From: Haplomitrium mnioides
Taxonomy: Eukaryota > Marchantiophyta > Haplomitriopsida > Calobryales
Direction of reading: 5' to 3'
DNA: 64,000 bases
Assembly (NCBI GenBank): GCA_049999725.1
Contig: JBNGIS010020584.1
Coordinates: forward strand, 60,369-124,368
Shown: piece after piece, positions 43,655-55,290 of the stretch
Position numbering within the stretch: position 1 is the stretch's first letter
Layout of the letters: every line of letters starts with the position of its first letter
The notes under the pieces: generated by a model
Databases searched by the model: none
The model's input: the letters and a program-made list of their open reading frames with translations, nothing else
What the model was told of the DNA's origin: nothing
Position numbers and translations under genes: made by a program

Positions 43655-44830
43655 GCCAAGTATGAGTCCGATGACTCTTTGGACACCTTGGATAGTGGAG
43701 AGGAAATGGACGAGAGTTCTGAGTCTTCCTCAGAAAGCTAGAATGAATCTGGCAGCAGTAGCTCAGAGGAGGACTGATCATCTTGAAAGAAGAAGAAGAA
43801 AAAGGACTCGAAAAAGAAGAAGCAGGCCAAGGAGAAGGAAGTGAATCATCACAAAGGGGCTAGCAAATGAAAGTACAGGAGGACTGAACCTGAACCCGAG
43901 GCAAGTAGGAGGCCAAGGGGAGGGATCGAACCGACGAGCTGAGCGCCAAGATGGAGGCGATGAACATCCACCTAGCAGTGATTAAACTAGAAGGCAGGTC
44001 CCTACCCACTAGGAGAGTCAAAGTGTGGTGCGTGAGGTGTAAGCAGCATGGACACTCCTCTCAAGAATGCCCGGCCAAGAATAATGTTGTACACTATGTG
44101 AAGGAGGATACACCGGAGTATATGAAAGAAGAGGTGGAGTACGTGATGGAAGAGGCCACGGAGACAGTTTATCAAATCAGTTGGGGGCCTTGTACCATGC
44201 TAAGCAAGTTAGCATGGGGAAGCGGAGGGCTGAGGAATCAGTGAGCTGCCAATCGACCATCCCAGACAACAATTATGGTATGCTAAAATTGTGGCCAGCT
44301 CGGCCACATTTCCTCTAACTGTCCAGAGCCACGGAAGAGCAAGTACAACCAACCGCCTACCTTGTGCTTCTAGTGCAAGGAGGAGCATGTGGTGGTCAAT
44401 TGCCCGCTTACCTGAAGGCCTGATGCATCCCCTTGACCAGGCACAAATCCTCCTCCCCCCGCAATTGTCAATCTCATAGCTTTGGAAACGGAGGTGGAAG
44501 CAGAATTGCCAGGATGGGAGACACCCGCCCTCAAAGATTGTTTCTGAGTGGTGACCAAATCCATGACGAAGGCCAAAAAGAGGAGCCAGAAGAAAATTGA
44601 GCGAAAAGCCAAGAAGGGGGCAGCTCAAGCAACCTCGTCCTGTAGTCACTCGGATTCTCATAGGGATAATCCGAAGTGGTTGTATCCAAAGCAACAATAC
44701 CATGTAAGGAAGCAATTGGAGGCTTTGGAGGCCTTGGAGGAGGAGTACAGAGCGGTGGAGACCCTCAAGAAGGTCCTCAAGAAGTAGGGAGGGATCAAGG
44801 AGGCAAGGGCAAAGATTGCAACCCCATAAG
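43655..44830 (+). pseudogene. Copy E gag, second segment with zinc knuckles
   Basis: It continues with the acidic/serine linker KYESDDSLDTLDSGEEMDES and SGSSSSEED, then a lysine-rich run (43785-43860). MEAMNIHLAVIKLEGRSLPT (43951) leads to knuckle 1, CVRCKQHGHSSQEC (44032-44073), intact. Knuckle 2 (CxNCGQLGHISSNC, about 44286-44330) and knuckle 3 (CFxCKEEHVVVNC, about 44368-44406) each contain an in-frame stop, and knuckle 3 also lacks one residue. The tail NPKWLYPKQQYHVRKQLEAL is shared with copies A and B. At least five stops interrupt the segment. Confidence 0.84.
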
Positions 44831-44859
44831 ATGGAGTAGAACCCATTCCATACAACATT

Positions 44860-45650
44860 CAGATGGATGTAAGGGACTGCCTTGTTATGGCCACAATGGG
44901 CCAACTCATCAAGGATAGTTTGCTATGCCGAAGGCAGCTCCAAGAATTACTAATGGGAGCCAAGAGGAAGAGAAGGCTACCCCGAGTGGGAGCTCCAGCG
45001 GATCTGCAACTGGTGTGTGAGGACAACATACAGAGATCGACATACAGATTGCGGGGTGCACTGTCATTGGTGCCCATAGACGAAGGAGCAAGAGTAAACA
45101 TAATGGTGGAAGATACCACTCACAAGTTGGGATTCATAGAACGCCAACATACAGCCAGAATTATGAGGCTGGCGGATGGATCCCGGGTGAAGCCATTAGG
45201 CTCCCTCCTCCAAGCATCCACTTTCGTCAAAGGAAAGGAGTTCAAGCTGAACTCTCTAGTCATGCGGCCAACCAAAGCATCTCCATACCCTGTCTTAATC
45301 GGAAGGCCCTAGCTGTGTGGAACCCGTGTCCTGCACAACTAGGGGAATTCCACATTGGTGTTCGGCTTTGAAAAGACAGTAGTGCACTACAAACTTGTTT
45401 TTCACCTAGGGGAAACGCAATCCGAGGAGAAGTATGACAGTGAGTGGTCCGAGGAGGAGGAAGAGTCAGAGTATCACTACTGGGTGCAAATGGTGAGCGA
45501 AGCTATAAAGGAGGATCTATCGGAAGAGGGTGTGGTGTCTGTGAACCAAATTAAATTATCCAAGTACATCGGAATAGAGCACCATTGGAGGGAATCTACG
45601 GAAGATCTGGCAAAGGATGAGGACACCTAGACCGAAAGGGAGGAGAGGTC
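44860..45650 (+). pseudogene. Copy E retropepsin domain and acidic linker
   Basis: MGQLIKDSLLCRRQLQELLM leads to the active-site segment LVPIDEGARVNIMVEDTTHK (about 45068-45125), the best-preserved protease motif of the family (D-E-G-A). ARIMRLADGSRVKPLGSLLQ, FKLNSLVMRPTKASPYPVLI and GRP follow, then a stop at 45310, NSTLVFGFEKTVVHY, and the acidic SEWSEEEEESEYHYWVQMVS. Open from 44863 to 45312, and again from 45355 to 45630 in the same domain order. Confidence 0.83.
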
Positions 45651-45879
45651 TGAATTGTCTCATCGGATGCAAAAGGCAGACATAGGAAAGTGAGAAGAAT
45701 CTCCACGAGTGGAAGCAGGGTTGCGATTGGCGATTCTGATACCGGAGGGAGATATGCATGGGAGGAATAAGATGGGGGTAGTGCACGAAGCCCAACACAA
45801 GCAATTGGTGGTCTGAGAAGGACATACATTCCACGTAGGCTCCTAATTGTCCAAAGAATTGGAGCGAGCCCTCACCCAT

Positions 45880-46660
45880 CTCTTGAATAACTTCAATGAC
45901 GCCTTTGCCTAGAGTCACGTGGATTTAATAGGAGTCTCAAGGGAATTGGGGGAGCACCAGATTGACTTGGTGCCAACAGCAATCCCGGTGAGACAACGCC
46001 AATATAGAATGAACCCCCGATTCTTCCTACTGGTGAAGGAGGAAATTGACAAACTGTTGGAGGCCGACTTCATCTACCCAGTGCTGAACAGCGAATGGGT
46101 GTCCCCATTGGTGGTGGTACCAAGAAAGTGGGGCAAGATGGTGAAAGGAAAATCTGAGTATGCCAGGATTTTTGGAAGCTCAATAAGGCTACAAAGAAGA
46201 ACCACTATCTGTTGCCTTTCACATATGAGGTGCTGGATTTGGTGACGAGGCAAGAAATTTATAGCTTCCTCAACAAGTACTCCGGGTATAATCAAATTTG
46301 AATCCGAGAGGAGGACCAGCTCAAAACGGCATTTACCACGGAATGGAGGGTGTTTGCATTCCGAAGAATGCCCTTTTGATTATGCAATGCACTAAGTACC
46401 TTTCAATGGATGATGATGAACATCTTCCATGACTATCTCAAAGAAATTCTCATAGGTCTTCATCGACGACTTCGTGGTGTATGGTAAGCTAAAGAATCAT
46501 GAGCGGGATTGAGGCTCACCCTTCAACGCTTCAGAGAGACGTGGTTGAGATTGCACCCGAGCAAATGTTTCTTCGAAGTGAGAGAAAGGATTCTCCTCGG
46601 ACACCGGATTTCCAGTAGGATCATCGAAGTGGATGAAGAGAATATCGCCATTTAGATGAA
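45880..46660 (+). pseudogene. Copy E reverse transcriptase
   Basis: The linker HQIDLVPTAIPVRQRQYRMN precedes LVKEEIDKLLEADFIYPVLN and EWVSPLVVVPRK (46030-46130). A frameshift follows. SFLNKYSGYNQI, a stop, REEDQLKTAFTTEW, and then VFIDDFVVYGKLKNHERD (about 46455-46500) give the FIDD catalytic box. The thumb/connection region RLHPSKCFFEVRERILLGH (about 46545-46605) continues in another frame. All palm motifs are traceable, but the frame changes at least three times. Confidence 0.85.
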
Positions 46661-47290
46661 TGTCGCATTTCCCACCACCTTAAAGGAGGTGCAAGGATTC
46701 TTGGGGTGAGTAGGATACTACATGAGACTTATCGACCAATTTGCCGTAGTGGCCTTGCCCCTTACCCAAATGACCAAAGGGGTTAGCACCTTTCAGACCA
46801 CCTTTGAAAGGCTGGCGAGCTTTACAAAATTGAAGAGGAGATTGGCGAGTGCCCATGTTTTAGTGCCTCCTAGCTGGGGGAAAGATTTCCATGTGATGAT
46901 TGATGTGTCTGCCTTTCTCATTGGGGCGGTGGTGAGCTAGAAAGATGAGAAGGGGTAGGATCATCCGATCTATTTTGCCAGTAAGCTATTGGCCCCCGCA
47001 GAGAAGAATTACTCTGGTACGGATCGAGAAGCCCTGGGAATTATCTATGCTTTGAAGAAATTCAAGCATTACTTGTTGTATTACAAGGTGATCTTCCATA
47101 CCCTTCACAATGCACTCAAGTACATGGTGAATAAACCAGATGTCACCGGTTGGATTGCGAGGTGGGTGCTTCGCTTGTAGGAATTCAACTATGAAGTCAA
47201 GATCAAACGTGGGAGGAAGCACAACAATGCCGACTTCTTCTCCAAAATTGCTGGACCCATCAATGAGAAGTAGGTGGGTGATGCATTTCC
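46660..47290 (+). pseudogene. Copy E RNase H
   Basis: VQGFLG, a stop, VGYYMRLIDQFAVVALPLTQ, and SWGKDFHVMIDVSAFLIGAV carry the first catalytic Asp (about 46895). Then come HPIYFASKLLAPAEKNYSGT, DREALGIIYALKKFKHYLLY with the Glu, and VIFHTLHNALKYM, where copy C has HTDHNALKY, so one catalytic Asp is replaced by Leu. TGWIARWVLRL ends at another stop. The domain is complete in length but inactivated. Confidence 0.85.
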
Positions 47291-47379
47291 GAATGAGGAC
47301 TTGTTCCAAGTAAAAGCTGGAAGGGCCATGGACTATGCTCCTATCAATGAATTCCTCTAATCGACCCAAATTCCGAAGG

Positions 47380-48590
47380 ACAACAGTAGAGAGGAAGATG
47401 TTGTGTTTCTTAAGAAGGTGAAACCATACCTCTTGATCAAAGGAGTGTTGCACAAGAAGGGGTTTGATGAGATGATCAGATGCTGGCTAGAGCAAGATCA
47501 ATCCAGAGTGGTAATGCGGGCCCTGTATGGAGAGGAGGTGGGGGGACAATTTGCAGCAGACGCCACCATCCGGAAAATTTTGGACGTAGGGTATTGGTGG
47601 CCCACTCTGCACAAATATGTGCACTTATGGGTGAAGAGGTGTGATGCATGTTAGAGAACAGGGAGGCCAGCAGCTAATCAACATCATCCCTTGGCTCCCA
47701 TCATTCTCTTAGCACCTTTCAAAAAGTGGGGGATTGATTTCATCAGCCCAATTGCACCCTCCACTCATAAGGGCAACAAATACATCGTGTTGGCCACAGA
47801 TCATGCAATAAAGTGGGTGGAGGTCATACCCACTCGGAAGGATGATGCCAAGACGGTGGTTGCCTTCCTTTATGAGCAAATGTTCTTTAGATTTGGGCCC
47901 CCACTGGAGCTAGTAAGTGATCAAGGCACCCACTTCATCAATCAGGTAATCCAAAACCTGACTACCTGATACTTGGTCAAGCATCGCCACACCTCAACCT
48001 ACCATCCCAATGCTAATGGGCTTATAGAGAGAGCCAATGGGATCATGGGGAAGATCCTCAGTAAGATGGTGGTAGCCAACAAGGCGGATTGGGATCTCAA
48101 GTTACTCACCACAACCCATGCCTACAATCTAGCGTACAAGACCACAACGGGCCACTGCCCCTATTTCTTGGTCTTTGGATAGCATGCTTTGGTGCTAGTG
48201 GAATATGAGGTGCCCACTAAGCGACTACTAGAACAAGAGAGAATGGCAGAGGATCCGAGCACGAGGGAGAGACTTTATCAGCTGGAGAGCCAGGAGGAAA
48301 CCAGAGAGCTAGCCAAAGGAAGATTAAAGCACCAACAACAATTGCGGAAGTGATAGCATGATAAGGGCCTCAAACCAACTGACCTCTGGGAAGGGAGCCT
48401 TGTGTTGTTGTCATACAGCACATTTCTGCATTTTCTTGGGAAATTACACACAAGATGGATGGGCCCCTTTGTGCTGAAGAAACTGCATCAAACATTGGAG
48501 GGTCACAAGATCGCCAACGAGTGCACTTCGACTGACTCAAGAGGTACGTGAACCAGGAGGAGCAAGGAGGGGGCCACGTATGATCCAATC
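47380..48590 (+). pseudogene. Copy E integrase
   Basis: VVMRALYGEEVGGQFAADAT, YWWPTLHKYVHLWVKRCDAC (to about 47655) is the zinc-binding region; His in HNEE is replaced. A stop follows at 47655. FKKWGIDFISPIAPSTHKGN carries the first Asp and LELVSDQGTHFINQ the second (about 47900-47945). A stop sits at 47969, then YHPNANGLIERANGIMGKIL with the Glu (48005-48060) and WDLKLLTTTHAYNLAYKTTT. The C-terminus WMGPFVLKKLHQ lies near 48460. All three catalytic residues survive, separated by stops. Confidence 0.86.
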
Positions 48591-48815
48591 AAAAATTTGT
48601 GATTAGCAGGGGTGAGTGTGTGTGCGAGTGCGGGCAAAGGTGTTGGGTGTGTGAGTCTGTGGGCCGTATGAGTTGTTGTGTGTGTGAGTGTGTGGGGGGC
48701 ATTTTGTGAAATTGTACTTCAGCAACTTCGGATCAGCCAGACAGTGACCGCTGCAGAGAGGGGAACCAACGGATTTGAGGAATGGGGAAGGGTGTTTGCG
48801 AGGTCACTTCACACT
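48591..48815 (+). other. TG-rich untranslated region of copy E
   Basis: Between integrase and the polypurine tract lies a GTGTGTG-rich stretch (48610-48705) followed by TTCGGATCAGCC. The same position in copies A and C is CACAAACACC/ACACTCACACC on the opposite strand. No coding signal. Confidence 0.55.
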
Positions 48816-48829
48816 CGAAGGGGGAGTTA
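48815..48829 (+). promoter_or_regulatory. Polypurine tract of copy E
   Basis: CTCGAAGGGGGAGTTA sits immediately before the 3' LTR start (TATCAGCCAGTG). Its G-rich core is the expected plus-strand primer. Confidence 0.7.
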
Positions 48830-51800
48830 TATCAGCCAGTGATTTGGGGCGCTAAAACAAAGTTCTTAACATCAGAAGCAACATTGGACCAATCTCCCTC
48901 TTGTAAGTGTAAAAGTGACTTGGAAGCAGCAGATTGACTTCAATCAGCAAATAGGAGCAGATCGCCTAGATCCGAGGAAGGAATGGAGTTATGAAGGAGA
49001 AGGAAGGGAGGTCAATTGAAGATGGGCTTGCAGGTTGCTTCGGAACTGAAACAAGGAGTTGTGTCTTCTTGCAAGGGGGGCACCACTACAATTCAACGAC
49101 AGCAAAAGGGAGCCTGTAAGTGCCATCAGAATGCAGGAATCGAGGCCCTAGCAAAGAGGAATGCAATGCCCACCCGAGGCAATTAGCCATGAGGAGGAAG
49201 AAGGATTCGAGACGAGGGGCGAGGCTCGAAGGATGGCAGTGGGAGAAGAGGCCGTAGACAAGGAAAGGCCCTGGGGCAAGCCTGCAGATACCACACACCG
49301 GAGGCGAAGATTGGGGAGAGAAAGGAAGGGTCAAGGCCTTCGTTAGCAACGACTAGGCCAAGGATCGAGGGACGCTTTGATCCCTCAGGCGTGAAACAAG
49401 TTCTATTGAGGTCCATGACCCCTTCCTTCAGTGTTCACGAGTCATAGTAGAAATGTGGTGACTTCGGAGGACTCCGAAAGATTCAGCATAAATGTGGCAT
49501 CTTTGGAAGACTCCAGAAGATTCAGCGGATTACGTGGCGTCTTGAGGGAGTTTGTGGGTCTTTGCGGGGTTGTGGTTGGCCCAAGGAGTCCGCGGATCTT
49601 TATGGAGAGATGGCGGACCCAGAGTGTCCGTGAGGCTTTCTGCGGAAACATGGCAAGCGCAGGAGACCCACAGAGCTTTGCAAAAATGTGGTCGAAGGGG
49701 AGAGTCTGCGGTCTTCATCGAAAACTAAGGGCAACGCGACGATCAAGCTCTCATGTTAAAAATGGGATCAGACGGCGACCTCTTGGATTTATGTGGCATC
49801 CTTCGAGGGCCGTGGGAGATTCAATGGACACGTGGCGACGTTGCAGAGTCCAAGGAATTCCATGGAACAAGGTCAAAGCGTTAGTCCGTCTTCCCCTTTG
49901 AAAACTTGCATCAGACGGCGCTCTTGTGGATTAAGTGGCACTCAATGAGGGTTAGTTGGATCCTTCGGGTCAAAGGATGGTCAACCGCAGAACCAAGTCA
50001 GTACAACAGTCCACCTTCCCCTTTGGAAACGGCGTTGGACAACGCTCTTGCGGATTACGTGGCACTAGGGGAGGGTCGGTTGGATCCTTCGGGTCAGAGA
50101 GGAGTCTACCATGGAACCAAGTCAGCGCAGCAGTCCACCTTCTCCTTTGAAAGCGGCGTCGGACGGCGGGCACAGAAGAAAGTCAGTGTTGACACATGGT
50201 ACTTCGGAGGAGTCTGAGGGATCTTTTGGACTTCCCTGTCTGTTGGATTCTTTGGATTAGGATCCGCAGTCAACTACGAAGCAAGGTCAAAGCGTCGGTC
50301 CAACTTCCAAGTTAAATGCGGCATCAAACGGTGGCAACGGAGGAAAAGTCAACAACGGGTCCTGGGTTCCGTTGGATTCTGCGAACTCGGATCCACGAGA
50401 ATCTCTCAATGCGAATCTTGAAGATTTTATAAGACTCCTTTTCCGGAGGTATCTTCAGATGTGAATCTACAAGATTCCTTCAAACTTCTTTCTCGCGGAA
50501 TTCTTCGGAACTTGGTTTTGATGGGTTCTTTGGACTTGGGCTCTTTTGGAATCTGCGGAATCTCAGTCTGCGAGATTCCTCAGACTCACTCTCATATGAC
50601 CATTGTACTTGGTGTCATTCAATGAACAAGCAAGAAAGGTGTCCCAATGTCGGTGTACGAGCCAAACGAGAAAAACGACATTTCAAACAGGAAGGATTCG
50701 GAGCAGCAGTAGCTTGGGGAGTATACATCGACATGCTTTGAATTAGATCGGGTTGATGTGCAAGCAAGCTAGAGACGTGCCAGCAATCTTGAGACAAGGT
50801 AAACGCAAACAAGGTAAGGCAGAAGTGGGATTCCAGTGAGAAATCACGTGAAGTAAGTGTACTCATGTTAGGGGCTAGTAGGGCTGAAGGTGGACTTGAG
50901 GGGTGCCAAGAATCACTGGGCGGGGAGCTCTAGAGGCTCGAGCGATCCAATTGTACTCATCCCTGTGGGTGGACCAAGAGCGGAGGCGGATCGATATGGG
51001 GAATTTGAAGGGGATCCGTTCTTTTAAGAATTCGAGAGAGACTGCCAAGTGGGATTTTGGGGTTGTCTTTGCCTTCTTTGTGCGGGAGCATCAACCTAGA
51101 GTGCTCAGAGTGCGTTGTGGTGTTATCTTTCAAGTGGAGCTTAGAAGAGGGTGGCTACGTTAGTGCTTGCGTACTGTAGAGAAGACTTGTTTGAGGCTCA
51201 AGGGTGGAGTGAGCTATCTGTAGTCGGGAGGACTATCTTCTAGGGGTGGAAGTGAAAGAAATCCTCTTCCGAGCATGAGGAAGTAAATCCATGGCTTCTA
51301 GCGATGGAAGTTGAAAACTATCTAGAAGAAGGGTGTGTGTGTGAGAGCTGATGTGAAGGATTTAGGAGGTAAGTTGCTCCTGAAGAGAGGAGTCTACTAG
51401 GAAGACCAGTTCTAGTGGTCCTATAAGGCCTTTGTTTTGGTGCAGTCCAAAGCTTGGGTGTGTTTTGTATTTGTGTGTATTTATCTTAGTTAGATTTACA
51501 TTCTGTTCATATTGTATAAGAGACAAGTAGACTAGGATTAAACACGTACCAGTTGTGCAGACTCTGGGACATCTTTTGAAGGGGGAGTCAAGTCCTTTAA
51601 CACAACTATGTGACCTTGGGGTGAGTGCATTCTTTTCCTAACCTTGTTTTATTGTGTAAGAACATTTCAGAGTTAGTAGATAGGGATCCTCTTTCTTCAG
51701 ACACATGGACAACCTTGAGAGGGGGATTCCAATCTCTAGTTATTCTTCATTGGTACAAGGCTCATTACATTTTGTCCCTGAAGTATATAAAATGTGAGAG

Positions 51801-52012
51801 GGTCCAGATTTGGGACCCTTGAATTGCATTGATGACTTCCACAAGAGTTACTTGGGTGGGGTGTATGCGTGCTTTGGAATGGTGGATGAATGAATAAATT
51901 GTATGCTAAGGTGAATAAGGAGGTGAGGAAAGGGTTTGCATGGTAGGAGAGAATCCTTAAAAGCCTCAAAGTGATAATTGGATAGGGGCCATCTAAGAAA
52001 AAAACCTTAAAA
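48830..52012 (+). repeat. 3' LTR of copy E, inner end lost
   Basis: It starts TATCAGCCAGTGATTTGGGGC, a mutated TGTCAG. It holds the repeat-rich GC block (49430-50340), then AT-richer sequence with a TATATAAAATG motif near 51785 that may be its TATA box. Near 51970 it reads AAAGTGATAATTGGATAGGGG, the reverse complement of the motif about 100 bp from the inner end of other G1 LTRs. It ends within about 40 bp of that, where it meets an inverted copy C LTR. Length about 3.18 kb. Confidence 0.82.
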
Positions 52013-52500
52013 CCCTGTTTCTATCCTCCCCTTCCTTCCAAGTGACACTTGTGAAGGCATGAAAGAGAGGAGTGACAGTACTAGAGCGCCTTCCCTCCCT
52101 CTTTCTACCGCTCTTGGCTATTGTCATGATAGTAAAAGTAGCAATGGAGCTCCTTGCTTTACCTGAAGCCCTTCTCTCATGACGTTGTATCGTTGAACCT
52201 ATCCTATTGCCTTGCTCTTCCTCACCCAAACCTGAATCTTCCTCCTCTTCAGAGATTGCTCTACCCTCCACCTCCTTGCAAGTCTCTCCTTTAATACATG
52301 TGAAGAATGTCCCTTCCTTCCCCTTCCTAGTCTCGATTCTGCTCTTGGGATTGGATAGTTAGGCAACATGCTCCAAACTTACTGATATTAGATATTCTAA
52401 TGCATGTGGAGTATCTTAACATCGAGAAGTAGAGAAACGTTCCACTGTTGTGTCCATATTTTTAGAAATTTTCATTAGTGCCTCATGAGAGTGGCTAACA
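52013..52500 (-). repeat. 3' LTR fragment of copy C
   Basis: It ends GAGAGTGGCTAACA on the plus strand (TGTTAGCC in element orientation), next to the polypurine tract. It matches the 3300-3749 part of the copy A LTR, for example GGGTAGTTG/GGATAGTTA and ACTGATNTTNGATA-TCT. The rest is missing because of the junction with copy E. Confidence 0.78.
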
Positions 52501-52515
52501 TAGCTCCCTTGTTTC
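52501..52515 (-). promoter_or_regulatory. Polypurine tract of copy C
   Basis: On the minus strand AAACAAGGGAGCTA precedes TGTTAGCC. It is weaker than in A and E but in the same place. Confidence 0.6.
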
Positions 52516-52655
52516 GTGTGAAGCGACCTCACGAACACCTTTTCTTAGTTGGTTGCTCTACTGGTTGCTTTTTTCATTATGGTCGATGTCTAGCTTGAAG
52601 CAAAATTTACGAACCAAAGCCACAACCTCTAAATACACTCACACCAACACCCCCC

Positions 52656-53658
52656 TCAACTCGTGTCCCCATTGGACCTTCCTTCACTGGTCAACTTCGG
52701 ACCCCCTCTATCCTCTTCCCTATTAGCATACTTCTTTAGGTGATTGTAATGTATCTTATTAGTGAATCTTTTGCCCTCTATTATTTCCAAATGTGCGGAC
52801 CCGTTGTAATGTAGCTTCCATAAAACAAAGGGTCCCATCCACCTCGTGTGCAATTTCCCTAAAAAATGTACAAACCGGCTATAGTGTAACAACTCCAAGT
52901 CTCCCTCATAGTTGTTTGTCATCTTCAGTTCCTCATTGTGTTGCTTCTTTTACAATTTTGTTGGTGTTCCAATCGTTTCGGAGCTTGCTCTCGCGTTTCT
53001 TCCAATCCTTTTAGCTGGTATAGCCTTTCCCTTCTGCTTTGGCCATCTGCCAATCTCTAATTGTCCAAAAGTCTTCTGGTTGGTACCTCAAACTCCATTG
53101 GTACCATTGCGTGTTGTCCGAAGACCAAGAGATAAGGACAGTGCCTGTGGTGGTCTTGTATGCCAAGTAATAAGCATGCGTTTTGTTCAGCAGCTTGAGA
53201 TCCCATTCGGCCTTGTTTGCAGACACCGTCTTGTTGAAGATCTTGCCCAAGATCCTATTTTCCCTATCTGTTAGCCCATTGGCTTTTGGATGATAAGTTG
53301 TGGTATGACGGTGCTTGATTAGGTATCTTGATGTCACATCTTTGATCACCTGATTGACGAAGTGTGTACACTGGTCACTAACCAGCTCTAGTGGTGGCCC
53401 AAATCTACAAAACTTCTACTCGTAAAGGAAGGCTGCCACTGTTTTCGCATCGTCCCTTTGGGTGGCTCTGGCCTCAACCCATTAGGCGGCATAATTGGTA
53501 GCCAATAGAATGTACATGTTCCCTTGTCAGGTTGATGACGCGATTGGACTGATAAAATCTATGCCTCATTTCTCAAATGGTGTCAGTAAAATGATTGGGA
53601 CTAATGGGTGATGCTCGTTGGCTATTGGCTTCCCCATTCTTTGACATACATCGCACCT
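52656..53658 (-). pseudogene. Copy C integrase core and C-terminus
   Basis: The core (53658-53350) shows GIDFISPI with the first Asp, WVEARATQRDDAKTVAAFLY, a stop, and FGPPLELVSDQCTHF with the second Asp. The next frame (53349-53011) has YLIKHRHTTTYHPKANGLTD and RENRILGKIFNKTVSANKAE with the Glu region, then WDLKLLNKTHAYYLAYKTTT and a frameshift. The C-terminus (52922-52656) has TRWMGPFVLWKLHYNGSAHL and NHLKKYANREEDRGG. Stops occur at about 53478 and 53420. Confidence 0.84.
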
Positions 53659-54642
53659 CTATACACAGATGTGCACATCCTTGTGCAGAGTTGGCCACCA
53701 GTATCCTGCATTCAGCACTTTCCTTATTGTGGCATCGGCTGCAAAGTGGCCCTCCACTTCCTCGTTGTGCAAAGCTTGCATCACCACTCTGGCTTGGTCC
53801 CGTTCCAGACACCTTCTGATCATACCATCCAAACCCTGCTTATGCAATACTCCCTTCACCAAGAGATATGGCTTCATTCTTTGAAGAAATACTGCCACCT
53901 CCTCTCTGCTGCTGCCCTTCGGTATTTGTGCTGACAAGAGAAATTCGATGATGTCTGCATAATCCATTGGCTTCCTAGCTTTGACTAGGAAGAGATCCTC
54001 ATCAAGGAAGGCGCCATCCACCTCCTCCTTGATGCTCGGCCCAGCCACCTGAGAGAAGAAATCAGCATTGTTGTGTTTTCTCCCCGGTTTGATCCGCACT
54101 TCAAAATTAAATTCGTGTAAGAGAAACACCCATCTTACAATCCTACCTGTCACATTAGGCTTTTTCACCACGTACTTCAATGCATTGTGATCTGTGTGAA
54201 AGATCACCTTATAGTGCAAGAGGTAGTGCCTTAACTTATTCAATGGATAGATGATCCCCAAGGCTTCCCGATCGGTAGTAGAGTAAATTCTTTTAGTAGG
54301 GGCCAACAACCTGCTAGCAAAGTAAATGGGATGGTTCCTGCCCTTTTGGTCTGCCTGGCTTAGCACTGCCCTTATATAGAAGCATGACACATCGATCATG
54401 ACATGGAATTCTTTCCCCCAGCTAGGGGGCATGAGTATGGAGGCACTCGCAAGTTGCTTCTTCAACTCATGGAAGCTTGTTAGTCTCTTGGAGGTGGCCT
54501 CAAAGGTGCTGCCTCCCTTTGTCATTTTTGTGAGGGGTAAGGCCACTATAGCAAACTGGTCGATGAATCTTTGATAGTAGCCCACACACCCAAGGAAGCC
54601 TTGCTTCCCTTTAGGTTGGTGGGGAATGACATCTTCAGCCAA
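53659..54642 (-). pseudogene. Copy C RNase H and integrase zinc-binding region, open 327 codons
   Basis: This is the best preserved G1 coding stretch. GFLGCVGYYQRFIDQFAIVA is the RT connection; GKEFHVMIDVSCFYIRAVLS carries the first RNase H Asp, DREALGIIYPLNKLRHYLLH the Glu, and VIFHTDHNALKYVV the next Asp. NVTGRIVRWVFLLHEFNFEV, FFSQVAGPSIKEEVDGAF and MKPYLLVKGVLHKQGLDGMI form the tether. The integrase zinc-binding region is HNEEVEGHFAADATIRKVLN with YWWPTLHKDVHICV, after which the frame ends near 53659 and the CxxC pair continues in another frame. Confidence 0.88.
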
Positions 54643-55290
54643 ATTTCGATCTTTTCTTGGTCTACCTCAATTCCTCGACTGACCCATACACCACAAAGTC
54701 ATCAATGAAGATTTCCAAGACTTTCCTCAAATAATCATGAAACATGTTCATCATCATCCGCTAAAATGTTCCTATTGCATTGCAAAGCCCAAAGGGCATT
54801 CTTCAAGGCGAACATCCCCCATTCTATAGTGAACGTTGTCTTCAATTGGTCCTCCTCCCGAATCCATATTTGATTGTATCCTGAATATCCATCCAAGAAG
54901 ATGTAGACCTCTTGCCCAACTAGCAAGTCGAACACCCCATCCGTGAAGGACAAAGAGTAGTGATCTTTTTTAATTGCATCATTCAATTTAAAAAATCGTG
55001 ACACACCTTGATTTTTTGTTCCCTGTCCTGTCCAAGCTTCTTTGGCACAACTACCAAAGAAGACACCCATTCACTATTTAGAATTGGATAAATGAATTCT
55101 GCCTCCAACAATTTATCAATTTCCTCCTTCACCATCAAGGAGAATCCGGGATTCATTCGGTACCAACATTGTCTTATTGGTGTTGCCGCGGGTTTGAGGT
55201 CAATACAATATTCTCCCAATTCCTTGGGGACTCCTTATAGGTCCGCATGACTCCATGCAAAGACATCACTGAAATTTGTGAGGAGGTGGG
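54643..55290 (-). pseudogene. Copy C reverse transcriptase
   Basis: It begins with the linker CIDLKPAATPIRQCWYRMNP and LMVKEEIDKLLEAEFIYPIL, EWVSSLVVVPKKLGQDREQK (55215-55020). A one-base frame change follows, then FKLNDAIKKDHYSLSFTDGV, LVGQEVYIFLDGYSGYNQI and REEDQLKTTFTIEWGMFAL (54980-54810). The FIDD catalytic box is at 54709-54696. Copy E has about 170 bp more between FIDD and GFLG, so the thumb segment is deleted here. Confidence 0.85.

Larger units (their letters stand above)
39345..52012 (+). mobile_element. G1 gypsy copy E, split by solo LTR L
   Basis: The plus-strand element has a 5' LTR fragment (39345-39885) fused directly to gag, so the LTR end, PBS and gag start were lost by deletion. 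Gag runs to 40335, is interrupted by solo LTR L (40336-43649), and resumes at 43650. Protease, RT, RNase H and integrase follow in gypsy order to 48590, then a polypurine tract and a long 3' LTR (48830-52012). It is the only G1 copy with every pol domain represented, but stops and frameshifts occur throughout. Confidence 0.87.

Noticed and set aside
44209-44904. 231-codon minus-strand frame
   Set aside because: It is antisense to copy E gag and the pre-protease segment; the plus strand carries the zinc-knuckle remnants.
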